Part shown: positions 1 through 8,300 of the stretch, piece after piece
How positions within the stretch are numbered: the first letter of the stretch is position 1
Layout: each line of letters begins with the position of its first letter
Source of the DNA: CALLVY01 sp937899855
GTDB taxonomy: Bacteria > Bacteroidota > Bacteroidia > Chitinophagales > Saprospiraceae
NCBI GenBank assembly: GCA_039820405.1
Contig: JBCBQC010000106.1
Span: 1-20,962, forward strand
Direction of reading: 5' to 3'
Length of the DNA: 20,962 nucleotides
The notes under the pieces: model-generated
What the model was told of the DNA's origin: nothing
What the model saw: the letters and a program-made list of their open reading frames with translations, nothing else
Databases searched by the model: none
Made by a program: the position numbers and the translations under genes

Positions 1-308
1 CGTGAAAAAATTGGTGCCCCCGCTTTGAATTGCACCTTGCGGAATTGAAACTCGCTAATTTCACCTCCTGCCGATTTGCCTTTCTTCTTTGAATTGCACC
101 TTGCGGAATTGAAACATAAAGCCTTGGTCGTTACCTACGTCTATCTCAAGACTTTGAATTGCACCTTGCGGAATTGAAACTCTTTTAAATCAAATCGACA
201 CATATACCCGACGCCTTTGAATTGCACCTTGCGGAATTGAAACAAGATCCCCATAACCTTAATTCCCATACCGTCGACCCTTTGAATCATACCTCACCAA
301 ATCAATCC
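1..308 (+). CRISPR. CRISPR array, leader-distal end (partial)
   Basis: Four identical 29-nt repeats lie at 23-51, 87-115, 152-180 and 215-243. They begin CTTTGAATTGCACC and end GGAATTGAAAC. A degenerate fifth copy at 280-308 keeps 18 of 29 positions. Spacers are 35, 36, 34 and 36 nt (52-86, 116-151, 181-214, 244-279), all different; bases 1-22 are the end of another spacer. The ATTGAAAC 3' end, typical of type I and III repeats, and the decayed copy on the right indicate transcription on the + strand with the leader off the left edge. The repeat shows no strong internal dyad. No cas gene is in the window, so the subtype cannot be assigned. Confidence 0.96.
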
Positions 309-325
309 CCTCTTTCCTCCGTGCT

Positions 326-374
326 CCCCACCTGCCCCCGTCTCACCCCCTCCCCACCCATGCCCCTACGCCCC
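326..374 (-). other. Putative G-quadruplex at the 3' end of the permease gene
   Basis: On the minus strand seven runs of three to five G occur in 49 bases, complementary to C-runs at 326-329, 335-339, 346-350, 352-355, 357-359, 363-366 and 371-374. The gaps are 5, 6, 1, 1, 3 and 4 bases, so any four adjacent runs fit the G3+N1-7 rule. The last run includes the last base of the permease stop codon, so the structure would sit immediately downstream in the mRNA 3' end. A role in transcription termination or mRNA stability is inference. Bases 309-325 hold nothing else recognisable. Confidence 0.6.
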
Positions 375-3300
375 TAACGCCTGGTAAAAACCGCATTCAA
401 GTCCGCCTGAGCTTCCGCGCTCAAGTCCCGTAGCAAATACTCATAATACGCTTTAAAGGTCACCAACCGATCCTGGGAAAGGGCCAACCACGCGCGTGTC
501 TTCTGGACAAAGACCGCTGGACCGACGCGTTCGATCATCCGGTACAGGGCGATGGCGCCCTTGTTGGGTTCCAGGTAATCCGCGCCGTCCGCCAGCAGGA
601 GGGGCGGCTCTGCGTTGGGCTCATTGTAGCGGTTTTTATCGTAGTAGTCTTGCTTCTTTTCGATGATCAATTCAACCGCCTCCGACCCCAATTGCTGCTG
701 TACCAACAACAGGGCCAGGGCCTCGGGTAGGGCCAGACGGAGCATGTCGGCTCCCTGTACATTGGCCACTTGTAAGCGCTCCGACAACCACCACCTCAGC
801 ATCAGATTGGCGACCGAATGGTACAGGTGGGCCCGCTCTTTTAATCGACTGGTATCTACGTACCAACCTTCTTTTTCCGAGATGGCCAGGCCGTTGGGAA
901 AGGTATAGAAAGCGTCCTGGTAATGAGAAATTTCTACCAGTCGAATTTGTGGGGCCTTGCATGCTCCCAAGGTATTTTCGATAAAGCCCTTGGCTTGGGA
1001 CAAGGCGTTTTGGTAAAAATCCAGGTTGTAGGGATGTCTGGGATGCGCCCAAATGCTAAACTCGGTGACGCCGTCTTTAAAGGTGACCGGAGTGCTGGCC
1101 AAGGATCCCAGGCACCAATTGAACGGGACCGGTTCGCGCAGCTCGTATTGTCGGTACACCCGTCGCTCGTCTCGCCAAGTCCGGGTGAGGATGCCCGGCG
1201 CCAGCGGCAGCTCGCCCGCCTCGGTACCGATGACGATGCTCCCCCGTACCAGCATCGCATCCGGGGTGATGGACAGTGCTCCCAAGGCCTGGGCATCTTC
1301 AAGGTCCGCCATCCTGGCGGCGATGCGGTCCAGTCCCTGCTCTTCCCTTTTTCGGTTTCTCCGCAACGTCTCCTCCTCGTGGTAGCCAATGACCGGGAAG
1401 AACGCCCGAATACTGCCAAACGAACCATCCGCTACCAAGTCAAATTGGCCGTCCTCAACGCCTTGGACAAATCCCCGGTACTGTTTCTTCCCCACCAAAT
1501 GCAAGAGGAGCGAATCCCCGGGGGAGAGGGGGGCGGGGAGGGGATACACGTACATTCCGTACTGCTCATCGACCCGGGAAGGCCGTACGGCGGTTTGGTC
1601 CAGGGTAAGTTGTTGGATCGCCACAAAATCGGGGAAGTCGAGGTAGAGGGAGTCGATGGACCGGAGGGAGTCGGGATTGAGCAGGGTGATGCGCGCCTCG
1701 TATTCCGCACTTCGTTGGCTGGGGTAAAAGTCGAAGTGGAGGTCGACCCTCCGGTACTTGGGTTGCGGTACCTCCGCCAAGAATTGGTAGCGGCGCTCGT
1801 AGTCCGCGGCGTCGGCTTCCCGTTGGGCAGTGGAGACGAAATTGCCCTGGGTGTACACCTGATCGATGATGTGGATTCTGGTTAGGATAAAACCCAGGAG
1901 CATGGCCGCGGCAAAGGCCTTTCCTCCCCCGGACAATTGACGGCCTCGAAAGCGCCATTTTTTAGCCCACGATTGCCCACTGCCCCGATTCCAAAAGTGA
2001 ATGCCGAGGAGGACAAACAAGATGGAGAGGAACAACCACATCAAAAAATACCAATTGGCGGATTCGGTAAAATGGCGGTAAGCGCTGAGTTCTGAGTAGT
2101 CCTCCAGCCCCGTCGTAAAGGAATAGCCATAGCGCAGCTCCTCGATCAGACCGTACTCAAAAGAGACGGTCAGCACCACAAAAAAGGAGACGCTGATGAT
2201 GTGGGTCAGGAAGCGGTTTTGTGTCAAACCCGCTATAAAAAACACCCAGGCGATTTGCTGGATGTAAGTCAAAAAACTCCAGTTGTAAATGAGGAAGTCC
2301 AGGGCGTATACGCGTAGCTCGATCAGATCGGGCGCTCCCTGGAGCAGTTGACTGAGCATGCCGACGAGGATAAAGGTGGCCACCACCACGGCGGATACCC
2401 CAACCATGGCGAACAACTTGGCGAGCTTGCTGATCCACAGCGGAACGGGAAGGGCATCGGTAATTTGCCAGATGTTGGTCGTACGGTCACTGAAAAACAA
2501 TTCGCCCGCCCAGACCATGAGCAGCAGCATGATAAAGCCGCCGAAAACAAAGCGAAAGTGGGTCATGGTGGTACTCAGGGGAATGGTATGCCCTACGTGG
2601 TAAGCCGCATTGCCGGAGAGGTTGAAAATCAAGATCATCAGACCGATGATCAGCAGCAGGACTCGGAAGGAAGCCGGTCGAGCAATTTGTAGAAATTCCG
2701 ATTTGCTGAGGCCCCACAGCTTTTTGATCAAGGTCGCCGAACCAAAGGACTTGGTCACCGCAATGGGCCACTGGACCAGCACCGGATCGTCCTGCGGGGG
2801 GGCGGCGGTTTTGGCCACTTTCCCCTTGCCCATCAAAAAATCTTTGAAGTCAAATCGGAGGTAGCCCAAGACAAAGATGACCAGCCCCAATAACGTCCAG
2901 CCGATTCGATTGAGCAGCAGTGGCCCTTCGATCGGCAAATAGGTGGTATTCTTGGCCGCATTCGTCATTTCCAGAATGATCGCCTGGGTACCCACAAAGC
3001 CAAAGGGATCCAGCAACTCGTAAATCGTGGTTTCCTCCTGGGATTCCGCCACCGAGAGCATGAGGAGGAAGAGGAGGGTCATAAAGAAGGTCGCAAAATA
3101 CCCGGATACCAAATTCCTAAACCAGACCACCAGCGTAAAAATCAAACTGACGAGCAAAAAGAGATTGGGCAACACGAGGACCACATAGCCGTGGAGCAAT
3201 TGGCCCAGTGGTGCCGGCCCGTAGCGATTGGCATCGTCCAAACCCAGCACCGGCAGCAGCAGCATCCCCAGGACATAACCCAAGGCAATGACGCCATTGA

Positions 3301-3628
3301 TCAGGTAGGCCGCCCAAAAGCGACCCAGAAAAAATGGCCGCTTCCCGATGGGCAGGGAAAAGAGCCAATTCCCCGTCTTTTGCTCAATGTCTTTAAACAA
3401 GATCCTCCCCGTGATGAGCGCAATGATGACCAACATCGTCGGCCCCATTCCCGCCAGGTTGAGGTAAAAGATCGCCGGAGCGTTGATCATCAGGTCCTGA
3501 CTGCCAAAGGTCTCAAAATGACCGTAGGTATACCAGATGCCCTGAAAAATCATCAGCCCCACCATCATCAGGGCACTCCAGTGAAAGAGGTGGCCCCGCA
3601 ACTCGTATTTGACGATGCTCCAAATCAT
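374..3628 (-). CDS. ABC-2 type permease fused to a degenerate M1-aminopeptidase-like domain
   Basis: A 1084-residue inner-membrane protein. Roughly residues 1-260 and 320-600 each carry several hydrophobic segments (for example near 18-36, 56-75, 320-337 and 585-600), consistent with two ABC-2 permease units. From about residue 610 a soluble, probably periplasmic, M1-peptidase-like domain follows. Bacteroidota genomes commonly carry this permease/M1 fusion next to an ABC ATPase. Here the zinc motif HExxH is absent: the matching region reads YHSVANLMLRWW around H937. The substrate loop usually GxMEN reads FPNGLAISE near 910, while a PEA motif near 966 keeps the position of the third zinc ligand. 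The domain is therefore probably non-catalytic. The ATG overlaps the stop of the upstream ATPase gene as ATGA, indicating translational coupling. The transported substrate is unknown. Confidence 0.9.
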   Translation of the reverse strand: MIWSIVKYELRGHLFHWSALMMVGLMIFQGIWYTYGHFETFGSQDLMINAPAIFYLNLAGMGPTMLVIIALITGRILFKDIEQKTGNWLFSLPIGKRPFFLGRFWAAYLINGVIALGYVLGMLLLPVLGLDDANRYGPAPLGQLLHGYVVLVLPNLFLLVSLIFTLVVWFRNLVSGYFATFFMTLLFLLMLSVAESQEETTIYELLDPFGFVGTQAIILEMTNAAKNTTYLPIEGPLLLNRIGWTLLGLVIFVLGYLRFDFKDFLMGKGKVAKTAAPPQDDPVLVQWPIAVTKSFGSATLIKKLWGLSKSEFLQIARPASFRVLLLIIGLMILIFNLSGNAAYHVGHTIPLSTTMTHFRFVFGGFIMLLLMVWAGELFFSDRTTNIWQITDALPVPLWISKLAKLFAMVGVSAVVVATFILVGMLSQLLQGAPDLIELRVYALDFLIYNWSFLTYIQQIAWVFFIAGLTQNRFLTHIISVSFFVVLTVSFEYGLIEELRYGYSFTTGLEDYSELSAYRHFTESANWYFLMWLFLSILFVLLGIHFWNRGSGQSWAKKWRFRGRQLSGGGKAFAAAMLLGFILTRIHIIDQVYTQGNFVSTAQREADAADYERRYQFLAEVPQPKYRRVDLHFDFYPSQRSAEYEARITLLNPDSLRSIDSLYLDFPDFVAIQQLTLDQTAVRPSRVDEQYGMYVYPLPAPLSPGDSLLLHLVGKKQYRGFVQGVEDGQFDLVADGSFGSIRAFFPVIGYHEEETLRRNRKREEQGLDRIAARMADLEDAQALGALSITPDAMLVRGSIVIGTEAGELPLAPGILTRTWRDERRVYRQYELREPVPFNWCLGSLASTPVTFKDGVTEFSIWAHPRHPYNLDFYQNALSQAKGFIENTLGACKAPQIRLVEISHYQDAFYTFPNGLAISEKEGWYVDTSRLKERAHLYHSVANLMLRWWLSERLQVANVQGADMLRLALPEALALLLVQQQLGSEAVELIIEKKQDYYDKNRYNEPNAEPPLLLADGADYLEPNKGAIALYRMIERVGPAVFVQKTRAWLALSQDRLVTFKAYYEYLLRDLSAEAQADLNAVFTRR

Positions 3629-4509
3629 AGTTCCAGCATTTTGCGATCGTACAATTCGTTGAAGTAAAGGTCTTCAAGCGAGGGACGTTTGGCAGAAAAC
3701 CGCTCGTCGGGAAGTTCGTCGGCCACCACGGTAATCATCAGCCGACCGATAAAAAAGCGTTGGGAGATGAGCTTGTAGCGTTGGGCTACCGTTTCGAGTT
3801 CTTCCTTGTGGATCGTGGTTTCGTAGAGGCGCCCCCGCAGGGCATTTCTCAGGGCATCCGTTTTCCCCGAGAGCAAGACTTCGCCCCGGCCAATGATCGC
3901 CATATCGGCGCAGAGGATGCTGATGTCCTCCACGATGTGCGAGGAGAGGATGACCACGGCCTCTTCCCCCAACTCCGACAGCAAGTTGTAAAAGCGATTG
4001 CGCTCGGTGGGGTCGAGCCCCGCCGTAGGTTCGTCGACAATGATCAGCTCCGGGTTGCCCAACAGGGCCTGGGCAATACCAAATCGCTGTTTCATCCCCC
4101 CGGAGTAAGTACCCAATTTTTTGTGCCGCGCCTCCCAGAGGTTGACCTTCCGAAGAAGGGCCTCTACCTGATCCTTGCGTTCGCCAAGACGGGTGATGCC
4201 CTTGAGGTCGGCAATGTGTAGCAGCAATTCGTAGGCGGAGTCCGTCGGGTAAACCCCAAACTCCTGAGGCAGGTAGCCCAGGGTTTGGCGGAGCCGCTCG
4301 GGGGCCTGGCTCAGGTCGATATCGCCAAAGGTGATGCGACCACTATCCGCTTCCTGGAGGGTAGCAATCGTTCGCATCAGGGTAGATTTGCCCGCTCCGT
4401 TTTGCCCCAGTAAACCAAACATGCCCTTGCCGATGTCCAGGTTGACCTCCTTGAGGGCCCGTACGCCGTTGGAATAAGTCTTGGAAAGATTTTGTATCGT
4501 TAACCTCAT
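3625..4509 (-). CDS. ABC transporter ATP-binding protein
   Basis: A 294-residue cytoplasmic ATPase that should energise the permease encoded immediately downstream. All nucleotide-binding motifs are visible: Walker A GQNGAGKST (35-43), Q-loop glutamine Q82 in LPQEFG, signature SGGMKQ (136-141), Walker B ELIIVDE (154-160) and the switch histidine H191 in SSHIVED. Length and motifs match ATPases paired with ABC-2 permeases; the C-terminal 80 residues are the usual variable extension. The ATG lies 36 bases after the TonB-dependent receptor stop, so the three genes probably form one operon. The permease start codon overlaps its stop. The transported compound and its direction cannot be read from the ATPase. 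Confidence 0.95.
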   Translation of the reverse strand: MRLTIQNLSKTYSNGVRALKEVNLDIGKGMFGLLGQNGAGKSTLMRTIATLQEADSGRITFGDIDLSQAPERLRQTLGYLPQEFGVYPTDSAYELLLHIADLKGITRLGERKDQVEALLRKVNLWEARHKKLGTYSGGMKQRFGIAQALLGNPELIIVDEPTAGLDPTERNRFYNLLSELGEEAVVILSSHIVEDISILCADMAIIGRGEVLLSGKTDALRNALRGRLYETTIHKEELETVAQRYKLISQRFFIGRLMITVVADELPDERFSAKRPSLEDLYFNELYDRKMLEL

Positions 4510-4545
4510 ACTGCTGATTCCTTGTTGGTTATAAAATCGACTGTG

Positions 4546-6981
4546 TTAGAATCTAAACTTGCCCGTGGCGCCCAGGGTCCGTGGCAGTCCGTAGCCGGCG
4601 AAGGAAGAGGTTTGGCTAAAACCAAAGACCCCAAAGCCGTAGCTGTAGTAGACCTCATCCGCCAGGTTTTTGCCCCACAGCGAAAGCTCCAATTTTTGGA
4701 AGCGAACCCCCAGGCGGGCATGGAGAAGTCCGTAGGCCTGCTGGACGATGTCGTTTTGGGGGTCAAAAAACATATCGGATTGGAAGAGGTAGTCCGCCCC
4801 CGCAAACCACAGCAGGTCGTCCGAGAGGCCCCGTTCGTAACTGATGCTGAGGTTGCCGTTCCACTCGGGAGAATAGGCCTGCCGATTGCCGACGTTGTCG
4901 ATGCTGCCCCCCGTAAATTGGTCGAGCGCATCGAACTCGGTAATTTCCGTACTGAGGTAACCCAGGTTGGCGGAGAGCTCCAGCCCCCTGGCGGCTAGCC
5001 ACCTCGTTTCCAGTTCCAAGCCCTGACTGATGGACCGCCCCAAATTGTCGGTGAGTACCAGTACGGAGGTGGGCTGTATGAAGAGGGTGGAGAGTTGTTG
5101 GTTTTGCCACTCGATGCGAAAGGTGGTCAGGTTGAGCTGGAGGCGGTCCTGCGCCCAGGAGGTCTTGATGCCCAGCTCGTAGTTCCAGCTAAACTCCGGG
5201 TCAAAGGTGTCGAAGGCCGGATCGCTGACGTAGATGTTCACCCCTCCGGGACGGTAGCCCCGGGTGACGTGGCCAAAGGCAAATATCCGATCGGAGGCTC
5301 GGTAGGACGCACCAATTTTGGGGGAGAAGGCAGCAAAGGTGGTTTCGTTATTGGCCGCCCGAGCGATCAAGGGGTTGGGGGTATTGGGAAAACTGGGATC
5401 GGGCGATAAGATCACATTGTCGGGGGCTTCAAACTCCACGCCCGCTTGCGTATAAAACTCCCGACCTTCGGCCTCGCTGGTCTCCACCTCGTAACGCAAG
5501 CCCGCGAGGATGCTCCACTTGTCGCTGAGCGCATACTCCGCCTGCCCAAATAGCGCAGCCCCCAGCTGACTGCGTTGGGTACTGTTTTCCGCGGTGTAGG
5601 CCCCTACACTGTTGGCGGAAAGGGCGGTGTTGAAAACGGGAAACTCAATGTCATCCGTCACCCGGTATAGGAAGGCGCCCCCCACCCAATTGAGCTTGCC
5701 CGTGGTGGTGGAATGCAAGCGGATTTCCTCCCCCAGCGATACCGTATAGTTGCTGCCATTGCGGACGTAGCTCAGGTCAAAAGGCGAGAAATCTCCGTCC
5801 TCATTGTCGGTCCGTCGATCGGTAATTTGTACACTCGTAATCGCATTGATGGCAAACTTATCCGCTTCGTAGCGAACGTTTAGCGAGTTGCTAAAGGTCT
5901 GGGTGTCGTATACGCCTTCCCGGTTGATGTTGATCTCGTAGGGATGATTGGCCTTGAGGGAGTCCACCTGACGGCCCGAGACCAAAAAGCCACCCACGAG
6001 TGCGTAGCCCACCACCGAGCGGGTTTCGTAATTGGAGCGTAGGTTTATCGAGAGCTTATCCGTCGGGTAGTAATTTAGCTTGAGCCCACCCGTAAAAGTC
6101 TCCCGGTCCAGGAGCTCCCCGCCCCCTTCGATGGCCAGGTTGTTCATATAGCCCCCGCGGTTGAGATAACCGAGGTCGGCCCTTACGAAGAGCTTGTTCT
6201 TGAGAAGGGGCAAGCTGAGGCCCCCCGAGGCGTTGATTTGCTCCAGGTTGCCGCCACTGATTTGTACAAAGCCCCGCGGCTGGAGGGAAGGTTTCTTGGT
6301 GATGATGTTGACGACCCCACCCAGGGCATTGCGTCCGTAGAGGGTGCCCTGTGGTCCCTTTAGGACTTCAATTTGTTCGACGTCATTCAGGAGGGTGGGA
6401 AAGCCGTAGCCACTCACGAGGGGCACATCGTCGATGTAAACCCCCAGGATAGGATTTTGATCGGTGGCGTTGTAAATGCTGCGGATGGCAAAGGTCTGAA
6501 AACTGCCCACCCCATCGTCGTAGGTTTTGAAGTTGGCGGTAACGCGATTCAATTCGACCAATTCTTGAATCTGTTTGGTCTCGATTTCTTTAGCGCTAAT
6601 GGCCGCCATGGTGATGGCCGTCTCTTGTTCTTTTTTAAACCGACCCTTATTGGCGGTGACGACGATCTGGTCCAAACTGGCCGGTACCTGCTCTAGGCTG
6701 AGGTCCACCGCGAGAGCCGCCTCCGCGATGGTGAGGGGGACCTGCGCCGTGTGGTATCCGATATAGCTGACTCGAATAAAATAGTCTCCAGCCTCCACGC
6801 TATCCAAGCGGTAGGTCCCATCATCGGCGGTTACGGTTCCCCGATTGGTGCCCAGTAGCTCGACCGTAGCGCCCAGCAATGGGGTGTTATCGGTATCGGT
6901 GATCGTGCCCGAGAGTTGGGCCAGAAGTTGAGTGCTGGTAAAAAGGCAGGTAGCAATTATGGTAAATTGTAGGGTATTCAT
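4546..6981 (-). CDS. TonB-dependent outer-membrane receptor, probably ferric siderophore
   Basis: An 811-residue outer-membrane receptor. A signal peptide covers about 1-22 (cleavage at LLA|Q). It is followed by a carboxypeptidase-regulatory-like domain typical of Bacteroidota (about 23-105), a TonB-box-like stretch DQIVVTA near 103, a plug domain (about 115-230, with the conserved VEQIEVLKGPQGTLYGRNA and GGVVNIITKKP) and a 22-stranded-type barrel ending in aromatic F811. Transport of a bound ligand is powered by TonB/ExbBD. The plug resembles receptors for iron complexes. A PchR-like AraC gene is divergently transcribed, which in known loci (PchR-FptA) activates the receptor in response to the ferrisiderophore. 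No biosynthetic gene is present, so a xenosiderophore is plausible, but the ligand is inferred. It is first in an operon with the ABC ATPase and permease. Confidence 0.93.
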   Translation of the reverse strand: MNTLQFTIIATCLFTSTQLLAQLSGTITDTDNTPLLGATVELLGTNRGTVTADDGTYRLDSVEAGDYFIRVSYIGYHTAQVPLTIAEAALAVDLSLEQVPASLDQIVVTANKGRFKKEQETAITMAAISAKEIETKQIQELVELNRVTANFKTYDDGVGSFQTFAIRSIYNATDQNPILGVYIDDVPLVSGYGFPTLLNDVEQIEVLKGPQGTLYGRNALGGVVNIITKKPSLQPRGFVQISGGNLEQINASGGLSLPLLKNKLFVRADLGYLNRGGYMNNLAIEGGGELLDRETFTGGLKLNYYPTDKLSINLRSNYETRSVVGYALVGGFLVSGRQVDSLKANHPYEININREGVYDTQTFSNSLNVRYEADKFAINAITSVQITDRRTDNEDGDFSPFDLSYVRNGSNYTVSLGEEIRLHSTTTGKLNWVGGAFLYRVTDDIEFPVFNTALSANSVGAYTAENSTQRSQLGAALFGQAEYALSDKWSILAGLRYEVETSEAEGREFYTQAGVEFEAPDNVILSPDPSFPNTPNPLIARAANNETTFAAFSPKIGASYRASDRIFAFGHVTRGYRPGGVNIYVSDPAFDTFDPEFSWNYELGIKTSWAQDRLQLNLTTFRIEWQNQQLSTLFIQPTSVLVLTDNLGRSISQGLELETRWLAARGLELSANLGYLSTEITEFDALDQFTGGSIDNVGNRQAYSPEWNGNLSISYERGLSDDLLWFAGADYLFQSDMFFDPQNDIVQQAYGLLHARLGVRFQKLELSLWGKNLADEVYYSYGFGVFGFSQTSSFAGYGLPRTLGATGKFRF

Positions 6982-7020
6982 ATTGATTTGGCTTTTGATC
7001 CAGGGTTTTTAATTCCAAAC

Positions 7021-7028
7021 CAAAAGTA
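7021..7028 (-). promoter_or_regulatory. -7 promoter element of the TonB receptor operon
   Basis: The minus strand reads TACTTTTG, an exact match to the Bacteroidota -7 consensus TAnnTTTG. It lies 39 bases before the receptor ATG, giving a leader of roughly 30 bases. The nearest TTTG upstream (complement of 7057-7060) is 28 bases away, longer than the usual spacing, so the -33 element is weak. This would suit a promoter needing the divergent AraC activator. No clear Fur box is visible in 6982-7185. A tandem heptamer AGCTGCC AGCTGCC (7028-7041, + strand) abuts the element. Confidence 0.45.
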
Positions 7029-7120
7029 GCTGCCAGCTGCCGGGGGGATTGTTCGCCAAACGGAATATTAGATTAGCGAGAGGGAGAAAGGTGCGGTGCA
7101 ATTCAACGGCACCAAGCTGC

Positions 7121-7134
7121 TCCAAATCTTTGGA
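7121..7134. promoter_or_regulatory. Small dyad in the araC-receptor intergenic region
   Basis: TCCAAATCTTTGGA is a perfect inverted repeat (6-bp arms, 2-bp centre), 51 bases before the AraC regulator ATG in a 204-bp divergent intergenic region. It could be an operator or carry the -33 TTTG of the regulator's promoter, with a poor -7 match TAATTTAC at 7153-7160. The assignment rests on position and symmetry only. Confidence 0.3.
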
Positions 7135-7185
7135 TTTCTCCCCAGGCTCCCTTAATTTACCAAACTGCTCAAAAGCTGACTACCC

Positions 7186-8187
7186 ATGAAAACCAGGATC
7201 CATCTTTCCGATATTGAAAACATCGTGCTCGAGTCCGTCAATCTGGGCGCCATCCACAATTCCCAGCCGCGGCAACTCGACGAACGGGTGTTTGACCTCA
7301 ATGGCCACTGCAATGTCTGGTCCTTTAAGGAAATCTTTTTTGAAAACCTACACATCGGATACGGAGGCGTGCAGCTCGGCCAACCCACCCTCATGTATTT
7401 CGAAAGCGATATCGAAGCGGTGGAGATGCACTTCAACCTGGCCGGTCATTCCCATACGAACATCAACCAGAACGAGGTAAACGTCACCTTTCGCCCCTTC
7501 CAGCACAACCTCACCTACAATCGCCACTTCAAAGGCGATATCCAGTGGAGCGATCCCGTGGGCTGTCAAATCTTCGAGGTGAGCTTTACCCCCAGTTTTC
7601 TGGCCCAGTACATGCTCGATGACCACCAATTGTTCCGAAGCTTCAAAAGGCGGATCAGCAATCAGGAGTCCTGTATCTTGTCTACCGAAAATTATCCCAT
7701 CACCCCCGAAATGTACGGCGTGATTCAACGCATCATCAATTGCAACCGGACCGGGCAGTTTAAAAAAATGCTCATCGAGTCCCACGTCATTGAGCTGCTC
7801 ATGCTCCAGTTGGAGCAGATCTCCGAGTCGCCCCACTGCCCGGTGACCATCACCAAGCAAAATCAGGAGAAGATATACGCCGTAAAGGAACTGCTGGAAA
7901 AAGGCTTGGACCAACCCTTTACCCTGAGCACCCTGGCGCGGGAGGTGGGTACCAATGATTTTACCCTCAAAAAGGGGTTCAAAGAATTATTTGGCGTAAC
8001 CGTTTTTGGCTATTGGAACCAGCTAAAAATGACCGAAGCCCATAAGCTCCTCATGGAGGGCACCTTTACCGTGTCCGAAATCGGTACCCGGGTGGGCTTT
8101 TCCAATTCCCAGAGCTTTGGTACGGCGTTTAAACGCCACTTTGGGTATACCCCGGGCAAGATCAAGCGGGGAGGAGCCCGGGCCTGA
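7186..8187 (+). CDS. AraC-family transcriptional regulator, PchR-like
   Basis: A 333-residue cytoplasmic regulator. The N-terminal about 210 residues form a ligand-sensing region with the VEMHFNLAGH-type opening and the QIFEVSFTP segment seen in PchR-type siderophore regulators. The C-terminal two-helix-turn-helix domain runs from about 240 to 330. Its first HTH contains LAREVGTNDFTLKKGFKELF followed by GVTVFGYW, very close to the PchR-family pattern. The second contains TVSEIGTRVGFSNSQSF and the AraC hallmark FKRHFGYTPGK. It is transcribed divergently from the TonB receptor operon with 204 bp between starts, so it probably controls that operon, activating it when the iron complex is bound, and may regulate itself. 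The DNA-binding family is certain; the siderophore ligand is inferred from family and context. Confidence 0.9.
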   Translation: MKTRIHLSDIENIVLESVNLGAIHNSQPRQLDERVFDLNGHCNVWSFKEIFFENLHIGYGGVQLGQPTLMYFESDIEAVEMHFNLAGHSHTNINQNEVNVTFRPFQHNLTYNRHFKGDIQWSDPVGCQIFEVSFTPSFLAQYMLDDHQLFRSFKRRISNQESCILSTENYPITPEMYGVIQRIINCNRTGQFKKMLIESHVIELLMLQLEQISESPHCPVTITKQNQEKIYAVKELLEKGLDQPFTLSTLAREVGTNDFTLKKGFKELFGVTVFGYWNQLKMTEAHKLLMEGTFTVSEIGTRVGFSNSQSFGTAFKRHFGYTPGKIKRGGARA

Positions 8188-8218
8188 GCTTTCAAGACCT
8201 TTTTTGGAGAATGACAAG

Positions 8219-8253
8219 AATCCATTAACGCAACTTAGTTGCGTTAATGGATT
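8219..8253. promoter_or_regulatory. Perfect 16-bp-arm palindrome, candidate operator
   Basis: AATCCATTAACGCAAC, centre TTA, then the exact reverse complement GTTGCGTTAATGGATT. It lies 47 bases before the flavoprotein ATG and overlaps its likely -33 TTG at 8239-8241, so a dimeric regulator bound here would block transcription. Rrf2 or MarR/HxlR families would fit; no such gene is in the window. It could also form an RNA hairpin ending the araC transcript, but the arms are only moderately GC-rich and only four T residues follow the stem directly. Confidence 0.6.
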
Positions 8254-8266
8254 TTGCTTATCTTTA
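8239..8266 (+). promoter_or_regulatory. Possible promoter of the flavoprotein gene
   Basis: TTG at 8239-8241, then 17 bases, then TATCTTTA at 8259-8266, one mismatch from the Bacteroidota -7 consensus TAnnTTTG. The -33 part falls inside the palindrome at 8219-8253. The implied leader is about 28 bases. Confidence 0.35.
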
Positions 8267-8300
8267 TTCTCCTTTAATCGCTTTTGCAAAATAGAGCCTC

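Noticed and set aside
374..1770. The M1-like domain as an active aminopeptidase.
   Set aside because: No HExxH zinc motif is visible in the expected region.
923..1885. 320-residue open frame on the + strand.
   Set aside because: It lies wholly inside the permease/M1 gene; composition is typical of antisense frames in GC-rich DNA and no motif is visible.
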